From positions 1,674,001 through 1,738,000 of the forward strand of contig NC_039486.1 of assembly GCF_003590095.1 (NCBI RefSeq): a stretch of DNA of 64,000 nt, read 5' to 3'. Shown one piece after another: positions 10,641-22,520 of this stretch; position 1 is the first letter of the stretch; each line of letters begins with the position of its first letter. Made by a program: the position numbers and the translations under genes. The DNA comes from Trichoplusia ni (lineage: Eukaryota > Arthropoda > Insecta > Lepidoptera > Noctuidae). A model generated the notes under the pieces. It was given only the letters and a program-made list of their open reading frames with translations. It searched no databases and was not told the origin of the DNA.

Positions 10641-12640
10641 CTTCAACGTGATTTTAGCTTCCTTCAAGATAATTTTTAAATAGCCTTTGTTTATGTCAGT
10701 AAAAAATATGACTGTATAAAATATTAAGTACTTATAATATCTCATTATTTTTTTCATAATTGACAGGGAGTTAAATTGAAGAAGCTTTTAGCGACAAACA
10801 CTATTTTTATCCTTATATTGTTATCAGAATAATTTTACATCGACTTCCAAATAACTTACAAATATACAATACGAGATATTGATATACACATTACAAAACA
10901 CATTACTTTGTCGAGTAAGCGAGATGCAACTACACAATGTATATCGTCGTCTCGCTTCCACATCGACAATAATCCCGCATTATGTTCACACAATAAAAAA
11001 GTGCATATACTTCTTCTACATGAAACAACAGCCTTTCTATCTCATATCATACCCATTGTTATACAAGTTACGTTCAAGTTTCAAGAATAATTCAACCACG
11101 GTTGGATGCGTTATAATTATTCTTAAGCTAATCGTAATTACACATGTATCTGGACTACCTAGGTCGGTCCTAGGCCCTTTCAATCTAAGTCATTGCTTTC
11201 TAAGTTACTTAATAATAACTTTACACTTATCTTCGCCGCTTCCTCCTTGTACGGTCTGCAAATTACGGGTTAAACCAGTTTTATATCATTTTTTGGTGTA
11301 AATAATGAAATAGGCCTATGTCGAAATCCAGTGCTGTTCTTTATTTACTTATGTAAGTATGTAAGAGGAATGATCAATTTTTAATTTTGTACTTTCTTCA
11401 TATCAGATTGCTTTGGTCCAACACTGGGACAAGCTGGTTTTAATATTGCTTTTTTTATTCATTTAGATAAACCTTTTTTGTTTCAAAGTGAAAAATATAA
11501 AACTCGTATTACGGCATATCAACATAACATTCAACATCAAATTCAATTCTCACTATTGCTGTTTCAAAACCCCATATAGGTACATTTTGATACTTGAAAT
11601 AAATTCTCCCGCATTCGCTTTTTCTGCTAACCATACGGTCCCTTCCGCGCTCCGTATCTAATTAATTTCTGAGGCTATGTACGCACGACAGAGCCCTGTC
11701 CATTATCCGACGCTCTACTATGACCGTTTATTAATGAACTCTTTTGCTAACCGTACCTCAGTCAAGTACCGTAGGAACCTAAATGGTTTCTGAAGACAAT
11801 ATCGATTGACCTGTGTTTCTTTATCGCCTTGAAGGGCATTCTTTGAATATATCAATGTTAATACTGGCTTGATGTGGGAAAATCTGAGGGAGATTGCCTC
11901 TATTGAAGGCTGTATGTACCTGAAAATTGTTTTTGAATATGAGTTTGAGGCGTGATATTGGTTGGAAACAGAATGGCGGTTATCTTAGGTATATCTTATC
12001 AGTAAATGGAGATTTTCTTGAAAATTATTTTCAAATACAAATTTTGCACGGATTATTCGATTTTTTAATTTATTTTTTAGGTTTTTGTAGCAATATCCGA
12101 ACTATTACAAACTGTACTATATTATTGAAAATATAAAAAATCTCAACATTAAGGAATATTTTTACGTATATTACCGAACTAAAATTTTCAGTAACGAACC
12201 TTTTTTTTATTTAAACTTTACGTTCGTAAACTAAAGCAACATTTTATAATTAGCTAACGTATCAATAGAACTTCAATCAAAACCAAACAACAGTTTTAAT
12301 TGCATTAACATTGTTAAACCTGAATTATCTCCTAGCTCCGATATAGCAGCTCGGCTCCCAAGCCCGAGATTATATGAATTAAGAAAATTACACCGCGCAT
12401 CCTTGACATGGACTAAAAAAACAAAACAGAGGCAAGAACGACGTTGCATTTGTGTTGAGGGTTCTGCGCTATAGAAATTGATTTTTTAGCTATATTGGTG
12501 GTTTATTCTTATTGCTTAGTTAGTTAAAATCAGTTCGGTGATAGTGTAAAATGTTTGTTAAATATTATGTGAGATAAATATAGGTTAACTTTATCAAAAT
12601 AAAATTTTATTTTCAACTAACGGAAAAAAATAATGTCATA
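10641..12640. other. Non-coding stretch
   Basis: No supported gene. The 140-codon ORF at 10879-11301 and its overlapping 60-codon ORF have no recognisable domain and low-complexity composition. A possible very degraded LINE tail (AGGCCTATGTCGAAATCCAG) lies at 11311-11332. Confidence 0.5.
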
Positions 12641-12649
12641 TTGTTGGTT

Positions 12650-12685
12650 CAGTAGCACCCTTTCTTACGGAACCCTAAAAATATG
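12650..12685 (-). mobile_element. Fragment of a common moth repeat (TAGGGTTCC end, family B)
   Basis: CCCTTTCTTACGGAACCCTA followed by AAAAA is the reverse complement of the TTTTTAGGGTTCCGTA end of a dispersed lepidopteran repeat. Longer copies of that repeat lie at 16880, 33990, 43768 and 58725. Confidence 0.55.
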
Positions 12686-12939
12686 TATCTTCATTATTGT
12701 GTTAGAATTATAGGATAGGGTTAGAAACTTGTATTTAATCATACATTTTTGTGTTTACGCAGGAATCTGTTGAGACGTGAATTTATAATGTCTGCCGTGG
12801 AAAATATTTTGTTGTTACATGAGTTATTGTGTTGCGGTATTTTGCGGGATAAGGCCTCAATTTAATTCTACCTCTCTATAGTTTTAAACAATGCTTGATG
12901 TTTAGGAGAACTATCTAGCTCTTTTCTTTTGTGTGTAAC

Positions 12940-12978
12940 TATGTCCAGCATGGAAACATTTATAGGCTATTATTAAAG
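12940..12978 (+). mobile_element. Degenerate LINE 3' tail fragment
   Basis: ACTATGTCCAGCATGGAAAC followed by ATTTATAGGCTATTATTA is a diverged copy of the GGCCTATGTCCAGCAGTGG...ATAGGCTG tail. Confidence 0.5.
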
Positions 12979-15329
12979 CAAAAACTAAGCACTAAGTAGG
13001 TAAATTTATAAATTTTACGTAATACATTAAAATTATCAAAACTGCCGGCCATTTTGACTAGTTTTTAAACTACTTCTAAGAAAGGAGGTTACTCAATTCG
13101 ATCATATATATGCTTTTTAATAAAAGAAGTTATCCAAACTTCAATTAACAATTCTATACTGAATTCCAGTCACAACTAAAACTAGCCTGAAAACTAGATC
13201 TGTCTAACAATTACTCGTCGTGAGTTTCAAAATATCTGTCGCACAATATCAATTCAGTGTTGACCAATTTGCACGAACAAGTAACGAAACCTGCAGAGAA
13301 AGCTGACGGAGAGTGATTTATTTACATCTTTGGCAATCAGGTCATTAGATCTATGTGCTATGCGCTAATCAGACTAGATAATTATGGAGCTAGATTTTAG
13401 ATCTCATTTTGCATAAGGAACTTTATAGTCAAGAGGTTTTTTCGGACGGTTTTAATCGTTCAGCAAAGAATATGAATTATAACATAAGTAATAAAAATTG
13501 CATATTTTTACTTTAAGGCTCAAAACTGAAAACTTTGTTTTGGATTACTAAACTTAAAAATGAAATATCACATAAAATTGTAAATTGATATTATTTTCCT
13601 AAATGCTGGTATATTTGGCTAATTAAGTGGGAAAATTAATTCTAGATCGTAAAACTCGTCTAGTCACCAAAACGACTGATGTTTATAAAATAATCATAAA
13701 ATTTTGAATACGACGATAAATTATCATCAATTAGTTAAATACTTTACTGAGCAATAAATTTTAAATTTATTGTTTGCAAATTCCGTTAATTTTCTACAAA
13801 AACAAAGAAGTCGTAAAATAAATGAAATCAAATAATTAAATTAGAAAAATAAATTGACTTATGTTGTGTCACATTTTTATTAGTCAAATTATATTATATC
13901 ACATTAAACAGGTTTTAATTTAAAAATGTATACGTATTTTATTAAATTATGTTCATTTTTTAGTAAAAAAATATCTATTTAAAAAAACCGCAATTTGCTA
14001 TTGCTTTAAAATTATAAAACGCCACTCAAAATATACTTTTTTCTCAAAATACTTTTAAGAAAATTATTTATTACTCTGAGCGGTAATAGAAAAATAGAGA
14101 CACAAAGTTCATAACACTTTCAACACTTGCCAGTGTTTTATAGATATTCAATTGAAGTGAGTAAAAAATGTATAAAATTAATTTAATGGTTTATCAGCTC
14201 CATCGTCGATTTGTAAGTTAGATCAATGCTGTCGTTTGTTAAGGGGAAGTTGGCAAGTTAGGTATTTTGGTAAGTGCTTGAAATCAGTAATGGTTTTGCT
14301 TTTTCTTTATTTATTTTGGAGTTATCGCGTTGAGTAAAATCGTGAAGTCCCATTTAAAATATCAGTACCTATGATTTGTTTTAGCGTGTATATAAAAACA
14401 GATATTACGAATATTTTGTACCGTTTCTTCTTCTAGAGCACTTAGAAAACAAATAAAAAAGCTGGACAAACCAGGGATTATTTTAAAAGCATTTTACGAT
14501 CTCATAGGAGCATTAAAAATAAAAACAAAAAATAGTTCAACTTAATAAACATTATATAATATCTTCACCTTAACAGCCGAACGGAATTTTCTCATTGTAC
14601 AGATATTGTAAAGGTTTTTTGCTAAATCTTTTTGCTGCAAACTATTTAGTAGTAAGTAACGCAAGGTCGAACACATGCAAATGGATTTGATCGATGACAC
14701 TACATTTTTGACATCCGGTGCGATTTTAAATAGCTTTTTATATTAAGCTAGTTTTTTTAGATAAGTTTTGAAAGAATTCAAATTATAGGTAATTTTCAAT
14801 TTAATTTTGAAAGAATACAGCATTGTAAGATTTTTTGACGACTTTCTGATTCTGAGAGCCTTTTTTGGGTTTTTCTAATTTAAGTGATTTAAAGGAAAAT
14901 ATTGTGGTCCCTGCAATTTGGTGTTGAATTGACCTTGTATAAAATATCGGTATGTTTTCCGTTTTAAAGTAGTTTGAATTGTAGACACAATTGATCAAAT
15001 ATAATCTAGCTTTATTTGCATCTAACAGTATCTCTAGACAACAGTTTGGACCTTTTCAAGCTGATCTTATAACATTTAGCAGTTGTGCAATTTCGGCACT
15101 GCTAGCATTATGCTTCAGCGACATTATGCCAAGATACAATTAAGACTTTGTTTCAGTCTAGAATATAGCTAGATTTTTCCTTACTTCTTTTTGAAGCCGG
15201 ATTCCAGATTCTTCTGATCAAGACAATAAATTAATATTACTGGATAACACGTCATAATATTTTGTATATCTTTATTTACTTTTAAATAAGGTTTTGTTGG
15301 TCAGTAAAGAAATATATTATTTCATTATT
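12979..15329. other. Strongly AT-rich non-coding stretch
   Basis: No gene or repeat family recognised. 13480-14060 is especially AT-rich with many A- and T-runs, consistent with intron or scaffold-attachment-like DNA. Confidence 0.5.
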
Positions 15330-15490
15330 GATTGCACGAATAGCCAAATGGTATAGATTATGACAAAGCCGCGACTTGTCACAGGTCCGACCCCGCGTAG
15401 GTCTTTGGCAAGTGATTTTAATGTTTATAAAGCCCCGATCGATACAAGGATTAAATTACTTAATGCGGGAGTCTTAAAAACTGAATAGTT
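15330..15490 (+). mobile_element. tRNA-derived SINE, diverged (family C)
   Basis: The box A-like TAGCCAAATGG (15341-15351) and box B-like GGTCCGACCCC (15384-15394) are 43 bp apart, the spacing of a tRNA-type pol III promoter. A body follows: ATGTTTATAAAGCCCCGATC, ACAAGGATTAAATTAC, AATGCGGGAGTC, then an A-run at 15476. The body matches a second copy at 50100-50175, which supports a real dispersed family. It is not a tRNA gene. Confidence 0.7.
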
Positions 15491-16240
15491 CTATGATAAA
15501 AATGCTTTTAAAATATTATTTAAATGTGTAAGTAGTGTTAGTATAATGCATAAGTTAATGATACCCATTATTCTTACCCGCGCCAAAAGGTCTTCACATA
15601 TCCATATTTTCTCATACATTAACCACAAAAACAAATAGAGATATCAACGCCATTAAGGTCTTTAATTAACCAGATCTTACTAATTACAGTAATGCGGTAT
15701 TTACGCGTTTAATTATTTTATATTAGTGCAATCTGATAAACAAATGTTCAGTTTATCATTATTTTCAAAGAGAGCGATCGTCTGCGTAGCGTTTGCGTGT
15801 TCATCATATACGATAGGCCTGTTGATAAGGATGTGAAAATAAATAGAACGAAAAAACAATTGAATATTATAGTTGGGTTAATGAGACATCGATTCGTTCT
15901 GAAATTGAATTTAAATGACGTAATATTCTCAGTACTTGTCTTTGAAGTAATGATACCGCAGATTATTTATATTAAAAAAGAAAACCAGCAATAGCAGCCA
16001 GTAAATATTTTAATGCTAGAAAAAGACGAGAAGTCTAAGAAAAAGATGAAAATCTAAGAAGTTTCTTATTTAGAATGATCATCACGCCTGCTATTTGGGG
16101 TTTTTCATAAATTTTGATAGATTTGGTAAAATAATATAATTAATGAACTATTAAAAAATAAGAACCGGTCAGCATAGGCTAACGGCCCTATTGACGGTAG
16201 TGACAATCTTTGCTGAAATTAGATTAGAGAATTAGATTTT
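15491..16240. other. Non-coding stretch
   Basis: AT-rich. The ORF at 15797-15994 is Lys/Ile-rich without family features. Confidence 0.5.
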
Positions 16241-16305
16241 GGACAAACCGACGGACAGATAGTGAAGCCTCACTAAAAGGGCTATTTTTTCTTTTGAGCA
16301 CGAAA
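16241..16305 (-). mobile_element. Repeat family B fragment
   Basis: GGACAAACCGACGGACAGAT followed by AGTGAAGCCTCACTAAAAGG is the reverse complement of the ACTAAGACTTCACTATCTGTCCGTC-like section seen in longer copies of this dispersed moth repeat. Confidence 0.5.
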
Positions 16306-16879
16306 CTCGCCTTGCAACAGTTAAAACAGATCACCAAAAACCTCATTAAAATTCAGGTTCAAGCACAGCTCCATCAGAACAAAACAGTACAACGGTGATT
16401 CTTAAAAAAAATACAACTTAATCCATACAGATCCAAAGAGGTTTAATATAACTTCCTGCTTTACAATCAGACCTTTTTATTTTAAGAGAGCCACGCGATA
16501 TAACGCCGACACATATATTATAGCAATCTTAAATCAACAAACCGTCCTTTTAATACTTTTAATTACGAACGCCTTTGCCTTCAAACCTGACTTTAAAAGG
16601 TAAAATCAAAATATGAGGTGTCTTCTTGAATGCTTGTAAATGTCTCGAAATATTGCATTTGTTTTTGAATGAGAAATTAGGGATTCGTTTGTGATTAAGT
16701 TGGTCTTTTGTGGTGTACAGTTTTTAATGATAAGGTTGTATGAAGGTGGAAGGAATAACGGTTCAAAAGTTATAACGAAACAAAAGTTTAACAGACTCCT
16801 CTTATTGATTTGAATGGATTAATAAATAAAGATTTTAGCTGAAAACAAACATATCGTTTTTGGGGCTTCATACCTAAAA
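16306..16879. other. Non-coding stretch
   Basis: Nothing recognised; AT-rich. Confidence 0.5.
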
Positions 16880-17105
16880 TATAAAAAGGGAACCCTAATA
16901 TTGTGGCTCAGGTGACTGTTTGTCCATCTGTCCGAAATCAGGGTGTACCTCATGAACCGTGATAGCTAGACGCTTGAATTATTTAAGGATGCTGTATTTC
17001 TGTTGCCGCATTAACAACAAATGAAAATAAAGATCGAAGTTAAGCAGTGTGCTTACGGTCATAATTTTGTAGATGGGTGACAAATAACTCTGAGAGGTTG
17101 GCACA
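16880..17105 (+). mobile_element. Repeat family B, long diverged copy
   Basis: GGGAACCCTAATATTGTGGC, TGTCCATCTGTCCG, CTCATGAACCGTGATAGCTA and TGTATTTCTGTTGCCGCATT occur in this order. The same order is found in fragments at 33990 (minus), 43768 and 58725. The family is widely dispersed in moths and holds no intact ORF here. Whether it is a non-autonomous element or LINE debris cannot be told. Confidence 0.65.
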
Positions 17106-18017
17106 CAATTTTTTTTCGCACTGAAATTTTTTTTCCTAACCTGTGTACTAAATCCCCAGCGTCAGGTTTTTATTAAGCACATACTTTACGATATAAACAA
17201 TAAAACAATAATTACGAGGTCTGTCATCATTCGACCATCGAACTTATATTTAACATACAATCAGAGTCATTTCAATGTGAATAAAGGACATTGTTTAGCA
17301 TTCGAAGCCATTTTGTATTAACATATTAGCAATAAGCATACAAATTGTAGTCGCTACCGAGATGTTATTATTTCCTTTTAGCGCTAAAGTATTTATTGCT
17401 TAGGCAGCGTCTACTGCTGAATCCTACAGTAAGTCTTGCAGGTGTGAGAGTGAGATGTCGCTAGACGGCGTCTATCGTTGTCTCGTTTTCACAATTCAGC
17501 AACCATGGCTTTCAAGGCTGGATTGAAAACGATCCAAAGAGATATCACAACAATTCGTCGTGAAATTGCTGTTTTTGAATTGATTTTCTGTTTCGTATAA
17601 TTTATTTAAAAAGTATTCTTTACAACGAAATATAACAGTATAATTAGCACATTCAGATAGGGTTTTTAAATTTAGATCTAGCGTGTTTCCTAGCGGCGTA
17701 TTATATTCAAAGTTTTTAGTTTTTTATATCAACTTTATATACATTGACTGATGTATGGAGTGGCATTGACAGAGGAATGATATGTGATTTATTATACATC
17801 TGGTAACATATTGATTGATGTTACCATCGCAAATATTTTGGCATTGTAATTACGTAATGCTGTGCTTGTCGCTACTAAGTAAACTTGTTATTGCAAACTT
17901 TTTGCTTAAACGTTAAGTTTATTGATATAGGTTTATCAAGAAAACAGATAACTGTCTGCCGAACAAAGATGAAATAATCTTTTGTAGTCAGCTGAAAAAA
18001 AAAATTGAAGATGCTTT
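17106..18017. other. Non-coding stretch
   Basis: No gene. A GC-richer segment at 17405-17580 (GTGAGATGTCGCTAGACGGC, TCTATCGTTGTCTCG) lacks a clear motif set. Confidence 0.5.
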
Positions 18018-18274
18018 GACGACCTCCGTGGTCGAGTGGCGTACGAACCGGTTTCAAGGTGTCGCTAGCTCTGAGGTCCCGGGTTCGATCCCCGGTCGGG
18101 TCAATGTAAAAATACACATTTCTACATTGTCTCGGGTCTGGGTGTTTGTGGTACCTTCGTTGTATCTGAATTCCATAACATAAGTGCTTTAGAACCCAAA
18201 GCAAGTTGCTTTGGGTTCAGAACAACGTATGTGATTACGTCCGCAATCATAGAGTGATAATTATTATTACTAAC
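18018..18274 (+). mobile_element. tRNA-derived SINE (family D), copy 1
   Basis: The head GACGACCTCCGTGGTCGAGT has box A TGGTCGAGTGG (18029-18039) and box B GGTTCGATCCC (18082-18092). The body has GTCTCGGGTCTGGGTGTTTG, CTTCGTTGTATCTGAATTCC and ATAACATAAGTGCTT, and the copy ends in an ATT-rich tail. A second copy at 43188 is nearly identical over about 160 bp. Near its 3' part this copy has a perfect 13-bp-arm palindrome (18192-18218) absent from copy 2. The antisense ORF at 17875-18204 is a SINE shadow, not a gene. Confidence 0.93.
18192..18218. repeat. Perfect palindrome inside SINE copy 1
   Basis: GAACCCAAAGCAA (18192-18204), G, then TTGCTTTGGGTTC (18206-18218). The sister SINE at 43188 has AGCAACTTACTTTGGGTTC at this place without the left arm. 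The left arm therefore looks like a local inverted copy of the right. Confidence 0.9.
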
Positions 18275-19130
18275 TGTCACTCAGCATTGTTTTTACATTT
18301 TATTAACCTTCGCTGTCAGATCAATATTTCTTAAGATAATGAGGCTACTTATTATGCAAGTACGGTCATGTAGCAATTAAAAGCAAGTAAAGTAATATAT
18401 TAATTATCACGTCTCGACCCACCCACACTCATTCCGCCGTGTCTTAGCCAATCAATAAATTAAACATTAATTAAATGAAGAAATAAAGTGTCACTAACGA
18501 CGTAATTAATAATGCCAAAAAAGTGTCAAAATTCAAGAATGCAAGACTAGTTTTTGCAAAATCTTGTAATTTTTTTTATAATTATAATCCGTTGTAATAA
18601 AATTGATGAAGTTTTTATAAAATGTCATTCAAAGGCAACAAAAAATATTGAACATCAAAATGTCGGTCCGTGTATAATATTATTTTAATCCATGTTTGTA
18701 TTTTGACTTTGATTAAATACTCTTTGGTGAATGTTTTTTTCGCTTGCGATCTTTTAAGGATTTGATCGTGTCACATTGAAATTTTGTACAAGACGTTTAA
18801 TTAGATATGGCTTAATAATACTGCATTTATTTTCAACATGTAGATGATTTATAAACTTATTAACCATTATTATTTTCAGTCCTTTTTTGGTTCTTTGATG
18901 TTCTTGGCGGCTTAGGTTTACTTGTACCCACTTCATTCATCGTATCTAAGTGCCTGCATCATAAGCTCTTATCTCGTAATGAAAACAGTCCCCATTATGA
19001 AAACAAGACAAGCGCTTCTCAGTTTCCCCAATGACAAAAACCCCTTTTCAAAAATACATAATTATGTGCAGTAGTCATCACTGTGACAAATTATTAATTC
19101 CCACGATTATAACAAGAATATCCAAATCGT
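18275..19130. other. Non-coding stretch
   Basis: Nothing recognised beyond a single GCCAATCA at 18447-18454. Confidence 0.5.
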
Positions 19131-19150
19131 TTATGCGGAGGTAAGATCAG

Positions 19151-19206
19151 AATTAGTGGAGTCCAAAACTAGCCGGGCGATCCCGATAAACACGCGTGAG
19201 TAAACA
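19151..19206 (-). mobile_element. Fragment of the 4198-type retroposon
   Basis: GGAGTCCAAAACTAGCCGGG, then CGATCCCGATAAACACGCGT and GAGTAAAC, aligns with 4315-4370 of the 179-bp retroposon. It shows that the retroposon is a repeated family. Confidence 0.7.
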
Positions 19207-19209
19207 GAT

Positions 19210-22200
19210 AGACAATTACAAATCCTCTTTCCAAAAATTCCAACAATGATGATTTACTATCCATTTTCTGACTATTGAAACAAAACACTTTTCCACTTTA
19301 CTGTACAATATTCAGATTCTCCAATCAATTGGAAAGGCTAAATTGCGTGAAAAGCTAGACTGAATCAGGTAAACAGGTTAGCAGGCTGTGCGTAGGTTTG
19401 AATAGTGATTAGGTAGATAGGCTGTTCGATTGATGGTCTAGACCTAAGGATTTTCGCTTTTCTTGGTAATGAACTCTCACTGTTTGGGTGGCTCCTGTTT
19501 TGGATCTCTTGAATATTCGATTGGGACTTATTTGGTGGTTGAAAGTTTAAGTGAATAAAGGTCAAGTTTGTTTGGCAAGTTGTATTCTGTTGTTTTTCTA
19601 TTGGTGTTTTTTCTAAAACAGGTATGTAGGAAAGAATCAAAACAGCGATCAATGGAAAAAGCAACTTTTTTTTTACCTATGAAACAATACATCATAGAAA
19701 AAGATTTTCAGAAAATGAGCAAGGCAATCAAGCGACATAGTATAATAAATCCAGCTGGTATCCCACGAATATCAAACTGTGTAGTTACAAGCTTAATTAA
19801 GATAACTGTTTACTAATTGACTTGTAAAGAAAAAATATTTGTTGTAGAAATGTTCCTAAGCCGACACGCGACTCCGTGGCCAATCTGAGAAAAGAGGTGC
19901 AATTGTCATGCTATGTAAACAGTACAATTTTTTTGGTGTCGAGTATGACAGCAAAGAGTTTATTTATCTAAACGTTTGAAATAAATAATCATACTGGCAG
20001 GGTATTTGTTTGAATAGAAAGAAATGAGACAAACGAACTATTATTCATTCTTACATTCAATCAAACGTCAGCCTAATGCCTATAGCATTATATTGCCAGA
20101 AATAGGCCTTTACCAAGTTGCTTGTAAGAGGTAGCACATTCTGGTGTCAAATGGGGACTTCAAAAGTTAGCCACAAATGAAAATATTAAGCATTTACATT
20201 GTCGCTTCGCTGTGCCCATTAAAAACTATTTTTAGCGTCTTACATTAGTTCCATATATGTAAACTTCATTCATGATAGTGCTACTCTTGACCTGACCAAT
20301 AACACCTCATGTTTGGTCAAAACATTCACCAAGGTCCTCCCCTTCTAATCGTTCCATTCACATTTTGTTAATCAGTATTTAACGTTTAAACATTTACGTT
20401 AATTACCTAAATTACTTGAAAACCTAGTGCTAAATACTTTAATGTCAATCAAATTGACTGTACGGGTAGCCTTTGGTGTGGGTCAGAAAGGCCAGTGGGC
20501 GTGCAGCGGGTTGGATCCAAATGTGGGACAAACATTTGTGTTGTCTTCAAATGTTTGTTCAAAGTTGTTGATTTGCAGATGACTCACAATTATTTTCCTT
20601 TTAGTGGGAGGACACGGTTTTATCAGAATATCAGCTTGTAAATATCTCACAATTGGCCAAAAGACGATTCCCATCTAGAGAATGACGTATGGTTGGTATA
20701 GCTACAAAAAAAGAATCGTTCCAATAGTTTTAGGCAAAAAAGAAATCTTAGAAATTTAAATTTAGTTGAAAGCTAATATACCTAAGTCAGATTATAATCG
20801 ATTTTCAGACCACCCATCAGCGATATAATATTTATTTGTACAATTCAACAATTTTATATAAAAACCGTCTATAAATACTTCTTGGTATAACTTTGCCGTA
20901 ACGAATTGAAATATCTCGTGAAGCAAAAAATGATTTCGGATATTTTCGTTCTAATATTTTTTTATGATTTTCGGTACTAGAAATTGATACAGTTCTTAAT
21001 GTTGTTACTTCTAGCAAGAAAATTAAGAATAACAATCTAAAACAAAGGCTTTGTGATTAAAGCTTTTTAATGAAACCTTAATTTCATCTTTTATAGCAAT
21101 ACTCTATACTTATTTCAGTTTTTAAACGTCCCACGTTTAGGAAAAACCTTGAAAAAAGACCTAAATACGAGCTTACTTGATTACATTAAAAACTACATGT
21201 ATTCACAAAAAAAAATCCCAAGGTTCCGAATTTTTTTTTTTTGAAGACACTTACGATATGACGTCACAATAAAATACATTAAACTCTATCTTCTGCTCCT
21301 ATACATATAAAACAACATACATATACCAGGTACACGTACAAGAAACAAAAGACAAGAACTTATTCCTAATTGCCGTAACATTGAGACTACATAACCAACT
21401 TTGTATGGCACATACAAAGTGTGTCACGCAATCAACACTACATCAAAGTCAAGTCGGCGTTAGAAATAGAAAAAGGTTCTATATTTAAGGTTCATTGACA
21501 CTTTGACACTGTTACACAACTGTCAGACATTTTTTATTAGTTTAGAAGTGTCTTTCCTATTCTTTTCAATAGACACTGCTTGGATAGAATGGAAATTAAG
21601 AAGCTAAAGATTTTGAATACTATATTGATGAAAGTATGAAAGCCGTTTCCCATGATAAGATGGCATAGGATCATGAAACGTTTTTACTGTAGATCATTGT
21701 AGTCATCTTCATTAGCCTAGCTTATGAAGAGAGAAAAAAGAATGTATGACAATGTCATTTTGAAAACTGTAAATGTCAAAATAAAATCTGTTTTAACTGT
21801 CGACAACTTGCTGTGGTAACGTGTACACTCGGTGTGTAGTGTCACAGCGTATAGACAGTATTAGGTTTGTCTTGACGTCAGAATAGCTACAGATAGCACA
21901 TTTGCACCGCACACCGTGAAACTGTGTATCATCTAGTGGCCACAGATTATGCAGCGAAAAAACAGATGGGATGTTTTGGTGTAGGTATAATGTGAAAACG
22001 AATGTTATGGGAGGAATATCTAAAAATGTCTAGAAACTTTTATAAAATCATTTTTTTGATACGGAATGTTCGGAATTTACTTTTTCTCTATATTTAGTTA
22101 TAAAACGAAAAAGTAGATGATATGATTTATTTATAGTTCCTGCATTAACAACAAAAAATAAAAATTATACCACATGAGTTAGCTATTGACTACTTATAAA

Positions 22201-22380
22201 GATAATTAAGTCAGACGTCAATACAGATCAATTAACACACACTAACGACTACAAAAATAGTAGCGCTTTTAACTCTAATTAATACAAGAAACCTTTTCTA
22301 GAAAAATCCTCATAATTCAAAATACACGATATCATTTATTATATTTGCGATAATTAATAGAAATCATTAATATATATTTC
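19210..22380. other. Non-coding stretch
   Basis: No gene recognised. ORFs at 19365-19664 (minus) and 19568-19816 are low-complexity overlaps. A perfect CRE TGACGTCA lies at 21259-21266 just after a T-run. Confidence 0.5.
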
Positions 22381-22394
22381 AATTTAGATTTTTG

Positions 22395-22520
22395 TTCGGT
22401 CTGCTTGTGCGGTGGTCTGTGGAGAGGTCATCGCCCCGGCGGAATGCCGCACCTCCCTGCGTCCGCGCACCATAGAACATAATTAGTGTTCTCATCTTAT
22501 CCTCGCAAAGATACTATCGA
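22395..22520. promoter_or_regulatory. CpG-rich patch
   Basis: A GC-rich island (CATCGCCCCGGCGGAATGCC, CTCCCTGCGTCCGCGCACC) with a local stem GGCG/GCCG nested in GAGGT/ACCTC, within AT-rich DNA. It is a candidate regulatory or conserved element; no exon signals. Confidence 0.3.

Noticed and set aside
10879..11301. 140-aa ORF as a gene
   Set aside because: Featureless and low complexity, and it overlaps another frame. Such lengths occur by chance in 64 kb.
18018..18103. tRNA gene (A and B boxes present)
   Set aside because: Acceptor and anticodon stems do not form a proper cloverleaf, and a conserved SINE body follows. The same holds for 43188, 61368 and 2330.
17875..18204. 109-aa ORF (minus) resembling a 76-aa ORF at 43123-43353, both containing TGDRTRDLRASD
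   Set aside because: Both are antisense translations of the family D tRNA-derived SINE. The similarity comes from the SINE, not from a protein family.
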